A stretch of DNA of 64,000 nt from the NCBI RefSeq assembly GCF_002013895.1, contig NZ_MAFQ01000015.1, positions 1-64,000 on the forward strand, in the 5' to 3' direction. Position 1 is the stretch's first letter. Each line of letters opens with the position of its first letter. This document shows positions 1 through 8,800 of this stretch, piece after piece. This DNA comes from Mycobacteroides franklinii. GTDB taxonomy: Bacteria; Actinomycetota; Actinomycetes; Mycobacteriales; Mycobacteriaceae. A program made the translations under genes and the position numbers. Below the pieces are notes generated by a model. It was not told where the DNA came from. It ran no database searches and saw nothing but the letters and a program-made list of their open reading frames with translations.

Positions 1-193
1 CCCTGACCGCGTCTGAGACGAGATCGAGCGTATGTGCCGCAACATCATTCGCATCATCAACCGACCGCCCGAGCCGATGCCCCTTTGGCCGTGCCTCACC
101 AACCCGGCACCCGATGAAGTGCTTGCCAATCGCGGCCGGCAGAGCGGCAACGCGACTCGGTGCGGGTACGCGCTCATGGCGCCGAGTCACAGG

Positions 194-757
194 CTACTGC
201 TGGGCCTCAGTGCACACTGTGAACCGACGCTGCGGATGCTTATAGCCGCCGCTCGGACAACCATCAAGGCTTGTGGTGTCCAGAATGACCTTGAGCGGCT
301 TGATCCGTTTGGGCGCGTTGGTGTCGGTACAGGCAACCTTCGATACAGGCTGCCCCAGACTGATGCAAGAGTCCTTGACCCACGCCAAATCCAGGCACGC
401 GGTGTACTGCCCGGTGGCTTCGGAGTTGTGGTAAAACGAGCGATCAGTGTCGCCGCATTCTTTCGGAACATTCACACGCTGAACGATCCGGTAGGTATTT
501 CGGTCCGAGCCACAATCCACCACTGTCAACGACGCATTTACCAGCTCGCCGCCCAAATTCACACATCCCCCCACCGGAGCATCGGCCTGACCATTAGCCG
601 TCAGCGACCCCGGCGACGGGAACTGGCCGGGAATGTTCGCAAAATCAGTCGACTCCTGTCGGGTCGCGGACTGCTTTGTCGACGGCGTTTCCTCGGCTTG
701 AGCGCATCCCGCAATGGCAATGCCACACAATCCCACGACAAAAAACAGCGCTCTCAA
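194..757 (-). CDS. LppU-like lipoprotein
   Basis: Predicted surface lipoprotein of about 187 aa. A hydrophobic signal peptide ends in a lipobox (IAGC), so the Cys should be acylated and the protein anchored outside the membrane. The mature part has evenly spaced cysteines (GGCVNLGG, VVDCGS, ECGD, ACLD, SCIS, VACTD, GCPSG), the pattern of mycobacterial LppU lipoproteins, whose function is not known to me. I chose a TTG start at 757 because AGGGGG lies 7 nt upstream and because the longer frame to 859 would overlap the previous gene. It is the last gene of a three-gene run of exported proteins. The family call is moderately sure. Confidence 0.75.
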   Translation of the reverse strand: MRALFFVVGLCGIAIAGCAQAEETPSTKQSATRQESTDFANIPGQFPSPGSLTANGQADAPVGGCVNLGGELVNASLTVVDCGSDRNTYRIVQRVNVPKECGDTDRSFYHNSEATGQYTACLDLAWVKDSCISLGQPVSKVACTDTNAPKRIKPLKVILDTTSLDGCPSGGYKHPQRRFTVCTEAQQ

Positions 758-792
758 CGCAATGCCCCCTGCTTTCCAGTAGCTCGGTTTGA

Positions 793-1320
793 TTAGAAAA
801 CGAAAGAACCGGATGGTTGCAGCACAAAACCGCGCTCCGGGCTGACGCGTTCGATGCATGCGATCAATCCATCGTCACCGGCCGCACATGTCACGTTCCC
901 GTATGAGACCTTCTGGCCTGGGTTGAGAATCTTCCGTCCGGGGTTGGCATCTTTGCAGGCGCCCTTGGTATGAGCTATGCCGCGTTGGTTTACAGTGCCT
1001 AAATCACATGGTCCAGAATCCGCGCCGTGCACAGGAACATCTTGAAGGCCCGGGAGCGGGCCCCAGCAAGAAATTTCCTGATTTTGTCCATTCGGGTTTT
1101 CGGGCGCACCAAAATTGCAGGTAACACCATTTGCCGTTGAAAACCCGATGGTCTTTGAGCCTCTGTCCCAGCCCATTGTGTACGACCCCGCCGGCGCCTC
1201 TGAGAAGCCATTAAGATCAGGGAATCCTGGCGGTTCAGCAGATGCGACATTGGACTGAGAGCATGCGGAAATAGCTAGTGCAAGAAATGCGGCAGATGCG
1301 TATGAAACTCGTGTCTTCAT
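793..1320 (-). CDS. putative lipoprotein of unknown function
   Basis: About 175 aa with a short basic N-terminus, a hydrophobic stretch and a lipobox-like ISAC, so it is probably a secreted lipoprotein. The ATG at 1320 has AGGAGAG upstream; the longer frame to 1410 adds a basic non-signal extension and overlaps the upstream gene. The mature region contains cysteines in Gly- and Asn-rich loops (VTCNFGAP, ISCWGP, GPCDLG, GACKD, VTCAAG, IACIE), which suggests a small disulfide-bonded secreted domain. I do not recognise a characterised family. It sits 13 nt after the Gln-rich protein gene and 35 nt before the LppU-like gene, so the three are probably co-transcribed. Confidence 0.75.
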   Translation of the reverse strand: MKTRVSYASAAFLALAISACSQSNVASAEPPGFPDLNGFSEAPAGSYTMGWDRGSKTIGFSTANGVTCNFGAPENPNGQNQEISCWGPLPGLQDVPVHGADSGPCDLGTVNQRGIAHTKGACKDANPGRKILNPGQKVSYGNVTCAAGDDGLIACIERVSPERGFVLQPSGSFVF

Positions 1321-1333
1321 AATCAACGCTCTC

Positions 1334-3004
1334 CTATTGAATCGTGCAGTTAGTCGTGTATATACGTGGGCTGTAGGGCACCTTCGCCTTGCCACTGTTA
1401 ACAGCTTCACGGTTAGCAGCCATCCAGGCGGGGTCCCAGAACTGGCTAACTTTCAGCTCCAGACTACCCATCTTGGTAGCAGAATCCAGGCCCTGTTTCG
1501 TGATGGTCGGCGCGTACACCCCATCCACACCCCCGATGTTACTAACAACGTTGTCCACCAAGACATCGCCCACAGTCTTCTCAGTGAGTTCCTTGGCTGT
1601 TGACGCCAAGACGCCAGTAGCCGCCCGGCCTGCAGATGACTCGGCGAAGAAGAAGCCATCTTCTCCCTTGGCGCCAAGAGCAATGAGTTGACTCTCTCGA
1701 CTTCCAGATAACAGCGGTCCGATATACGTAAAGGGGCCGTTGATCCAGCTATTGGGGTTCTTGGGGTCGATCGGCGCCGACTGATACAACGCACGACCGG
1801 TCGTATCCGGATCTGCCGACGTGTTCCCTGCTAGGAGCATGGTGTTTGTCTTAGGATCAAATGCTCCGCTGGTTTGTGCCAGCGGTGAGTTGCCGATGAT
1901 TTTGTCGGGATGAGCAAGATCGACGATGGCGGAGTTAGGCGTCACATAGTGCTCGTTAAGAGTTCCATCTGGGTTGTGGTACTTGGGCGTGCTGTAGAAC
2001 GCATATTGCTTACCTTGCGGCCCGAGAGCTGTCCCAGTCGAGATTGGACGCTGGTCCTTGGGAAGAAACTGCGGATTGAGCGGATTGTCCGCACCGTCAA
2101 GCTTCGGATGGTCCCCGATCTTGCCCGGATCCCCACCGAGATTGCGGCCGGTGTTCGGGATGCTGAAGTCCAAGTCGTCACCCGTGGCTGTCTGCCGAGG
2201 CGCTTCGCAGTTGACTTTCCGGTCCGATACAGATTGGTTAGATGGCTCCTGCTGGGGCTCCTGGGGCCCCGCTTGTTCAGGGGCGCAGTTACATTGGCCG
2301 TCGGGACCCACCTTCCGGCTGGGCTGCTGGAACATCGATCCAGCACCACCGAACGCCGAAGCCATGAAACTGAGCATCTGCTCAGCTATCCCATAATCCT
2401 GGGCCGCCGACATGCACTGCTGCTGACGCTGTTGCTGCTGCTGATCCAACTGCCGAGTCGTATCGTCCTGTTTGTTCTGCGGCTGCTGTTGGTTTGGCTG
2501 CTGGCCCTGCTGCGGCTGCTGAGGCGAATTCTGTTGCGGTGCCTGGTAATCCGGGTTCGCCTTGCCAGGGCCCTGGGTGTAGGGCGTTGCAGTCTGATAG
2601 TCGGGGATCTGGGTGCCATGGGCGGGCTGCTGCGCCTGCTGAGGCTGCTGAGCGCCTTGCTGACCCGGAACCTGTTGCGGTGCTTGCGGACTGCCGCTGT
2701 TATAGATGCTGATACCCGAGTTCTGATCCAACGGCGGCTGGTTGTTACCACCCTGATAATCAGGCATGGAGCTTGGCATCTGTGGTGGCTGGAATTGCGA
2801 GCCCCCGCCATCAGTCATTCCCCCAGTGGGTCCCGGAGGTCCAGTAGGATCTGCAGCCACGGTCGCAACCGCCGAGAAGCCGCTGCCGGGGAGGGTGTGC
2901 TCATCGACAACCTTCGCTCCACCGACAGCCAGGGCGACAATCGCCACCAGCGCCAACGTGCGCCGCAAACCCGCAGGCATACTCCAACGACCATGCATGA
3001 CCAT
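1334..3004 (-). CDS. Gln/Pro-rich secreted or membrane-anchored protein
   Basis: About 556 aa, not recognised. A basic N-terminus (GLRRTLALVAIVALAVGG) gives one hydrophobic segment, either a signal peptide or an anchor. Residues of about 40-230 are low-complexity and rich in Gln, Pro, Asn and Gly with long Gln runs. The C-terminal part is a folded-looking domain with two cysteine clusters (QCNCAP, VNCEAP) and a final Cys near the end. The ATG at 3004 was chosen because the GTG at 3016 directly abuts the purine-rich AAAGGGG and would leave no spacing. It is first in a run of three exported proteins. Composition recalls Gln/Pro-rich cell wall proteins, but I would not assign a function. Confidence 0.7.
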   Translation of the reverse strand: MVMHGRWSMPAGLRRTLALVAIVALAVGGAKVVDEHTLPGSGFSAVATVAADPTGPPGPTGGMTDGGGSQFQPPQMPSSMPDYQGGNNQPPLDQNSGISIYNSGSPQAPQQVPGQQGAQQPQQAQQPAHGTQIPDYQTATPYTQGPGKANPDYQAPQQNSPQQPQQGQQPNQQQPQNKQDDTTRQLDQQQQQRQQQCMSAAQDYGIAEQMLSFMASAFGGAGSMFQQPSRKVGPDGQCNCAPEQAGPQEPQQEPSNQSVSDRKVNCEAPRQTATGDDLDFSIPNTGRNLGGDPGKIGDHPKLDGADNPLNPQFLPKDQRPISTGTALGPQGKQYAFYSTPKYHNPDGTLNEHYVTPNSAIVDLAHPDKIIGNSPLAQTSGAFDPKTNTMLLAGNTSADPDTTGRALYQSAPIDPKNPNSWINGPFTYIGPLLSGSRESQLIALGAKGEDGFFFAESSAGRAATGVLASTAKELTEKTVGDVLVDNVVSNIGGVDGVYAPTITKQGLDSATKMGSLELKVSQFWDPAWMAANREAVNSGKAKVPYSPRIYTTNCTIQ

Positions 3005-3292
3005 GAATACAGCCACCCCTTTCAGCTGGCGCTGAGCGCGCCCCTAGCCCGATCATTACATAAATATGGTTGCCATGTCGATAAAATCCCAGTTATAGAG
3101 TTAGCTGAATTCGCCAAAGCCTACATCGACCCCGGTAGAGGCAACACGTAGACCCTGGTCGACTCCGTGATTTTGGAGCAACCTAGACCACTCGGCACCA
3201 AGTATCGGTCGGCATGTCGGGGCGCATTCGCCAGATCTCCATATCCCGATCAGATCACTAGCCAGTGTCGGCCCCCGGCGTAGAACCTGGAC

Positions 3293-3466
3293 ATGGCACG
3301 ACCACCACGCGACAAGTTCCCCAACGCGTACGTCGGTGACCTCGTGCCCAACGGCAAGGGCTGGACCCGAGTCGGACCGACCTACTGCCCCGAGTGGCAC
3401 AGCGTCCATGAGCCTGGTTGGACGCAGCGCCGCCGGCCGTGTGCGTGCAGTATCCGGCACCACTGA
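3293..3466 (+). CDS. small phage-type hypothetical protein
   Basis: 57 aa, basic, with a Cys-containing middle and end (TYCPEWHSVHEPGW, RPCACSIRHH). It opens with ATG at 3293 and shares strand with the integrase. I recognise no domain; size, charge and position suggest a leftover phage or element gene. The region just before it (3005-3292) holds no supported gene. Confidence 0.45.
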   Translation: MARPPRDKFPNAYVGDLVPNGKGWTRVGPTYCPEWHSVHEPGWTQRRRPCACSIRHH

Positions 3467-3631
3467 GGTGCGGCCATCTACGCGTCCAAGCTCGGCAACG
3501 GGTGCAAGATCCTGAGCGGGCCCGGATCGGCATGCGAAGAGTCAAGCGTGACGGCTGACGATGTTGCAGATGGCACCGCCCATGTCAGACCCCCGAGATA
3601 TGGTGCGATCACCAGCAAAGGGACGAACCGG

Positions 3632-4179
3632 ATGGCCGACGCAGATAACTCGAACGACTTGCGCGCGGAACGCACACCCGAGGCGCTGGCCGATCCGGCG
3701 GCCGATCTCTAGGCAGAAGTCGAGAAGCTGCACGGCGAGGTCGCAGCGCGATTGAACGCGCTCGATGAAAAGACCGATGCGAGCATGGAGAACATCGCCG
3801 CCGCGCTTATCGGGTTGGTTGCCGTCGTCGCGACCGCGATAATCGTCTGGGTCATCTCGGCCTCGACAAGCCCGACCCGTCGGACAACCACATCGTTGAT
3901 TACAAGGGTTCCGAATTACTCGCCAAAGGGCCGCACTGCTACAAGGAGCGCGCGGAAATGCTCGCGAACCGGCGGCGGGCGCTGGGGGAAGTGGATCGTC
4001 TTACGTGGCAACGCGACAATCCGATACCACAGCGAGATGACGGCCCCATGTACACCACCCCTCTCCCGACCTCACTCCCAACCATAAGCGAGATCGACGC
4101 CGGCCCCAGTAAGCGCCGTGAGGACGAGGAGGGCTTGGACCCCGAGCTGTGCTTCTCCGTCCGTTACGGCTTCGGCTAG
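3632..4179 (+). pseudogene. broken phage-type membrane protein gene (nonsense plus frameshift)
   Basis: The reading frame opens at ATG 3632 and runs to an in-frame TAG at 3710-3712, then continues in the same frame as an amphipathic stretch (AEVEKLHGEVAARLNALDEK) and a clear membrane segment (AALIGLVAVVATAIIVWVI). After about 3860 the plausible protein moves to another frame (GLDKPDPSDNHIVDYKGSE onward) and ends at the stop at 4179. Coiled coil plus one membrane helix plus a soluble tail would make one coherent protein, so the simplest reading is a gene with a CAG-to-TAG change and a later frameshift. Sequencing error could mimic the frameshift but would have to explain both lesions. Confidence 0.5.
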
Positions 4180-4511
4180 GTCGCTGGGCACGGCCGGGTC
4201 GCGACACGCCCCGGATCTGAGATGCCAGCGCTGACCTGCGCATATGGCAAAATAAGTCTCAACATGTCGGCGGGACACCCGTGCCCGCTGCATGAAAACC
4301 CCGGCCTAGCTGGGGTTTTCATGGTTTTAGAGTGAGCTAGTTCGTCCTCGGGACGCTCCTGTAGACCGTGCTGGACCTGCATACTTCGGCGTCGCGCGAA
4401 TTTAGTGTCCCTTTGCCCTCCGAGCCACGAAGCCAACTGGGCGACAACCACACACGGCGCCTGCAGCGTATGGGGCAAGTTTGTCCTAGCGACCCCTTCG
4501 GAGGGTGGTGA
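4180..4511. other. gene-free stretch before excisionase gene
   Basis: No reading frame here has a convincing start and composition. It holds a strong hairpin (4294-4320) near its start and presumably the promoter for the excisionase-integrase operon near its end, but I see no clear -35/-10 pair. No copy of the tRNA-Ala 3' end was found here by eye. Confidence 0.5.
4294..4320. terminator. bidirectional hairpin terminator
   Basis: Twelve paired bases (GAAAACCCCGGC with GCTGGGGTTTTC, one G-T pair) enclose a 3-nt loop. A-rich and T-rich ends make it a plausible rho-independent terminator in both directions. It separates the degraded gene on the left from the excisionase-integrase operon on the right. 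Confidence 0.7.
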
Positions 4512-4697
4512 ATGAAAATGGAAGACAAGGTGTTCAACGATCTGCCGCTCCTGCTCGCGGTGCCGCGAGCTGCGCAGCTGTTGGGAATCAGCCGCGCCGC
4601 GGCCTATCGGCTGGCAGCGTCCGGCGACCTACCGGTTCGCCGTCTCGGTGGCCGCGTCTACGTCGTGACCGCCGGCCTTCGGGATCTGGCGTCATGA
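4512..4697 (+). CDS. excisionase-like helix-turn-helix protein
   Basis: 61 aa. The core (AQLLGISRAAAYRLAASGDL followed by PVRRLGGRVYVV) is the MerR/AlpA-type winged helix found in excisionases and small DNA-binding proteins of integrated elements. Its expected role is to bind attachment-site arms and steer the integrase toward excision. The ATG at 4512 follows GGAGGGTGGTG; a second ATG lies at 4518. It lies directly upstream of a coupled micro-ORF and the integrase, the usual order for such a module. A transcriptional regulator role cannot be excluded. Confidence 0.8.
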   Translation: MKMEDKVFNDLPLLLAVPRAAQLLGISRAAAYRLAASGDLPVRRLGGRVYVVTAGLRDLAS

Positions 4698-4804
4698 CAG
4701 CGTCGTCACTTCACCGCCTTGCAGAGGGGTTCGTCACCAGGACCGAGCGAAGCGGAAACTTTCCCAATGACCAGGCTCCGTCCACGGAAGGGTTCAGCCG
4801 ATGA
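4694..4804 (+). CDS. micro-ORF coupled between excisionase and integrase
   Basis: 36 aa. Its ATG overlaps the excisionase stop (ATGA at 4694) and its TGA overlaps the integrase ATG (ATGA at 4801), so all three frames are translationally linked. It has no recognisable domain. It may be a real small protein or simply a coupling peptide that feeds ribosomes to the integrase start. Confidence 0.5.
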   Translation: MTASSLHRLAEGFVTRTERSGNFPNDQAPSTEGFSR

Positions 4805-5841
4805 GCAGCGACACTTCGGATTCCGAGCCACCGAAGAAGCGCGGCGAACCTACCGACAGCTCAATCACGAAGCTGCCCAACGGCAGAGGGTGGCGTGCGC
4901 GGCCGCCCCTCGGCGCCGACCCTGTCACAGGCAAGCAGGTCCGGCCGACCAAAGTATTTGCAACCAAAAGGGCCGCCCAAGATTGGGTTACAGAGCAACG
5001 GCAACAGTGGAGCACCGCAACGTGGGCACCAAAGTCGAGTCGGACATTCGATGAGGTCGCCGACCATTGGCTGATGCTGCGCGAGGCCGACAAGTCGATC
5101 GGGCCGAATACTGTTCGGGCCGATCGAGAATCGCTCCCTTATGCACGGCGGGCGTTCGGAGCAGTTCCGGTGCAGCACCTCACTCCCCCCGCGCTCGCGA
5201 ACTGGTCCGCCACGCTGACCGGCAAGGAAGGCCGAGCGCTGGCGCCGGCCACCAGACGGCGCGCGATCGTCCGACTTAAATCGGTGCTAGTGCACGCGCG
5301 CAAGATGCGCTGGCTGACCTACGACCCGTCGGCCGACCTCGAATCGCCCGAACAGAAGTCGATTACCGCCACCGCGGCCGACGACATCTGGACGCCGGAG
5401 CAGATGAATTACTTTCTCAATCACATTGCCGCGCACCGGCTCTGCGGTTGTTTCGCGCTCACGCTGCTCGGGCTGCGGCGCGAGGAAGTCGGCGGGCTGC
5501 GATGGTCCGACATCGACATCAACGCCGGCGCGCTGCAGATCCGGCAGGCTCGGGTCGACGTGAACGGGCGCGACACCATCGTCACACCCAAGACTGACCG
5601 CAGCGCCCGCGACCTGCCGGTGCCCGCCCGCGAGTTGGCGATGCTCAAGGCGATCACGCTCGGGAAGCTGCGGCACTCCAGCATCTCTCGGATGCGCGCG
5701 GCGGACATGCCGCCGACGTGGTTGCCCGCCTGGCACGGCCACGCCGAGCGGACGACACAGGCCGTCTACGGGCGCGTGACCGACGACCGCCTGATCGCCG
5801 CGTCAGCGGTGATATCAGCGAACGCTGTAGGCGGAAACTAA
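4801..5841 (+). CDS. int: tyrosine-type integrase, possibly with an internal deletion
   Basis: 346 aa. An N-terminal arm-binding region (about residues 20-75) is followed by a SAM-like core-binding domain and the catalytic domain. The first catalytic Arg lies in LLGLRREEVGGLRWSDID, the beta-hairpin Lys in TPKTDRSARDLP, and the C-terminal boxes in LRHSSISRMR, AWHGH and TQAVYGR, the last holding the nucleophilic Tyr. The protein jumps from ARELAMLKAI straight to TLGKLRHSS; related actinobacterial integrases usually have some 45-55 residues there. This looks like an in-frame deletion that may abolish activity. It should have inserted the element at a tRNA 3' end, and tRNA-Ala lies to the right. 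The deletion is inferred from memory of the family. Confidence 0.9.
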   Translation: MSSDTSDSEPPKKRGEPTDSSITKLPNGRGWRARPPLGADPVTGKQVRPTKVFATKRAAQDWVTEQRQQWSTATWAPKSSRTFDEVADHWLMLREADKSIGPNTVRADRESLPYARRAFGAVPVQHLTPPALANWSATLTGKEGRALAPATRRRAIVRLKSVLVHARKMRWLTYDPSADLESPEQKSITATAADDIWTPEQMNYFLNHIAAHRLCGCFALTLLGLRREEVGGLRWSDIDINAGALQIRQARVDVNGRDTIVTPKTDRSARDLPVPARELAMLKAITLGKLRHSSISRMRAADMPPTWLPAWHGHAERTTQAVYGRVTDDRLIAASAVISANAVGGN

Positions 5842-5899
5842 AACTGGCATCCTCTTCTCCGCTCAGAGACTTGTCGGCGTCCGCGGGCAGAATAGATGC

Positions 5900-8800
5900 A
5901 TGCGGGACCACGTTTGGGACGACGCCCTAGAGATGGGCGTGCGCAACCAGCGCCTGATTGCGCTGGCGAAAAACCACTGCACCCGCATGGAGTTTGTCCA
6001 AAGCAGCGGCCAGGGCATGGCTGAGGAGGTAACTGGCCTTCCAATCAACGCGCGCGAGATTCGCTGCCCTATGGCCCACGGTCACATGGTCGGGTCGAAT
6101 CTTGAGATGACCGTACCGATGTTCTACCGGCAGAACTGCATCGGCTGCGCGGAACAACGCCCCAGCGGCCTTCTCCCGACTCTGGCCGGCTACATCGCCG
6201 CTGTAGACGAGAACGCTAGTGCCGAACGCGAGCGCGAGGTCGAGCGTAAGGCAGCGTTACATACGCAATGGGAAGCCCGAGCCCAAAGGCGCCGCGGGTT
6301 GATGGCGGGTTGCGACGACATGATGGCGACCGCGCTGGCCGACATTGGACGACTCGACGTCGACCCTGCTTCTGACCTTCGGAAGGATGACCGTGCCCCG
6401 CTCGCGCGGTTGAGAGCGTTGGCCGAGCGCGCCGCTGAGACGTTCACCCCTGACGTGATCGCCCATGGAGTGGAGCTGGTCGAGCGTGGATTTGCTTCGT
6501 CGTCGCTTCTGGATCCGCTACGGATCATCGCCCTGTCGCGGCCCGAATTTGGACCTCCAGTCGTCCGCGCGGCGGTGACGGTGATGCGCGAGGCCGCATC
6601 AGGACCGGCGGGGCGGTGTCTTGCCGATCTAGCCGAGCACGCGGACACTGCTGATCTTGACGAGCGCGTGTGTCGATCGGCCGTCGCGTTGGCTGGCTCG
6701 CCGATGCGGGACCCGTTCTCCCAGCGCCGTCACGGTAGCGATCCGGTCAGCCTGCTCGCGGTTGCTGCCATCGTTCCCGATCAACTGATTTCGGTTTTAA
6801 GGGACTTGCTACCGGGGCCGGAGACGCAAACTGTTCTGCATCTCCCGCCGGCAGCGGCCACGCCGAGACCACATGTCACCCAGTTTCTGATGGGTTCGGC
6901 CGGCGGTGCTATCCGGATACTCTCCGAGACTCATCCGAATTTAGCCGCCGGCCTGGTCGATTCCCTTGTGATGCAACTGGCTTCAGATAAATTCGAGCGG
7001 TTCGATGATCACGGCTTGCGCGAGATCGAGCGAGCATTGGCGGTGATGTTCGTGCTCGACGTTGGCGACGTGTCGAGTTCGATGGTTCGCGCCGGAGCTC
7101 GGGGTTCCCTACTTCTGGGCGAGCGGCTGCTGCGAGTACTCACGGTGACCGCAGACCTCGTCGCGGCTGAGCCCTACTGGCGCGAGACCGGCGACCCCGT
7201 GCCTGACGCCGCACGTGCGGCGTCAGTGACCGAAGAGCTCTTCGAGATGGCGATGGGCCGACTCGGCGGCGACTGGGGCGGCGAGGCCATTGATGACGCC
7301 GCCGAGCTGATAGAGCGCCTCGCAAAAGAGTGCCCTGCCGCAATGCAGGTGAAGTTGGCGGCAATTCTCGGGGCCATCTTGGGGTTGGTCGACGCGCAAA
7401 AGGCATCGAAGGTCTCGCCGCTGACCGTGATCGACGACGAACCGCCGGCGCTGAAGATGATGACGGCTTGGAGCCAAGAACTATTACTTGGCAGGGCCAT
7501 CGGGCGACTTGGCGACGCCGTCAAGTTCGTCGCGGCAAATGACCCAGTCGCCGCGTGTAACGCCGTAATCGACGTCATGGCCGATGAGCGTGCCGGCGAG
7601 CGCGGCGCCGACGCCGCCTGGTATCTACTGGAGATTCTCGGTAAGATCGGCGCCACACACGGTACGGAAAGTGGTGTGCTGCAAGCCATCTTGCCGGTTC
7701 TCCACACGTACATTGTCGGGTCTGAGGTGGGAATGCGAGCACGTGCCATCGACACGTGGGTAGCGATCGCGCGCCGTCATCCGTTGCCCTCCACGCTTGA
7801 GGATCTGCTGGCGGCGCTGACTGCCGACCCCTTTGTCATGGTCATCCGATCGGTCCTGAAGGCGGCAGTGACTCTCACCTGGTCCCCCGACGCCGCAGTG
7901 CGTCTGCTCGTGTACGCGGCAGTGATCGTGGAAAGAATCAGCGGCCACGAGCATGCCGAGGTCGTCAAAGACGCGATCAGGGCGATGCTGTCACTGTCTT
8001 CCAGGCTCGAAATCGACGGAGCCCGGGAGGTTTCGGAGCGTAAAGGCTTAGAAGCTGCGGCGTCGCTCGGCGCGTACGACCTGCGCGACGTGCTGCAGCA
8101 CAACACGTGGGGCACCACGGTAGCTCGATCCGCTCAAATGGCGTCGCTGCGGCTACGTCAAGCCGCAGAACCAGCTTTCGCTGATTTCTCTCGTCGGAGG
8201 GGTGACTCCGACATCGAAATGCTTCTCGCGTGCGGCCCGGGGCTGACGTCGCTCCCTGCCGCGGACTTGACGGCCGCGGCTCTCACGTTCGGTCCCGATA
8301 GTCCGGTCGCTGCCGCTGAATTCGTGGAGGTGGCTTGGCGGGCAGGCAGATTGGCGGATGCCGTTGCAATCATGTCGGCTCTACTCGAAGCGACGCCGGA
8401 CCAGCGAGCCTATGCGGGGCAGCGGTACTTTCTTGAGATGCTCGCGTCGGCCGTCCGCGCCGACGCCGCTGCAACTGCGGGCGGTGAGTGGGGCCCACAC
8501 GCCGACGACGCAAGCACGGTCGCCACGGCGCTGGTGGAGGAGCGCGACTCAGATTCAATCGCATTCGTAACTAACGCGGTCCGTGCGACGTTGACACTGC
8601 GGCGTCTGCTGATGGATGCCGGGTTTGTTGACGCATTACGGCCAGCGGAGAGCATCGCATCGCGGGCCGACGAGTTCTCGGCAGCTGGCAAGGCATTGTC
8701 GAAGGCGGGTATGACGGTGACGCCGACGGGCGCCTACCTACGGTCCGTTTCCGGCTTGTGTGAGGTTGTCTCGCATTTGTTGCGAGCGCAGGCCGCCGCT

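Noticed and set aside
32..796. 254-aa plus-strand open frame at the left edge
   Set aside because: Opposes the LppU-like gene and is Arg-rich without domains. I see nothing else to support in 1-193.
1910..3151. 413-aa plus-strand open frame
   Set aside because: It is the antisense of the Gln-rich gene: CAG codons read backwards give Leu-rich sequence. No start site and no plausible protein composition.
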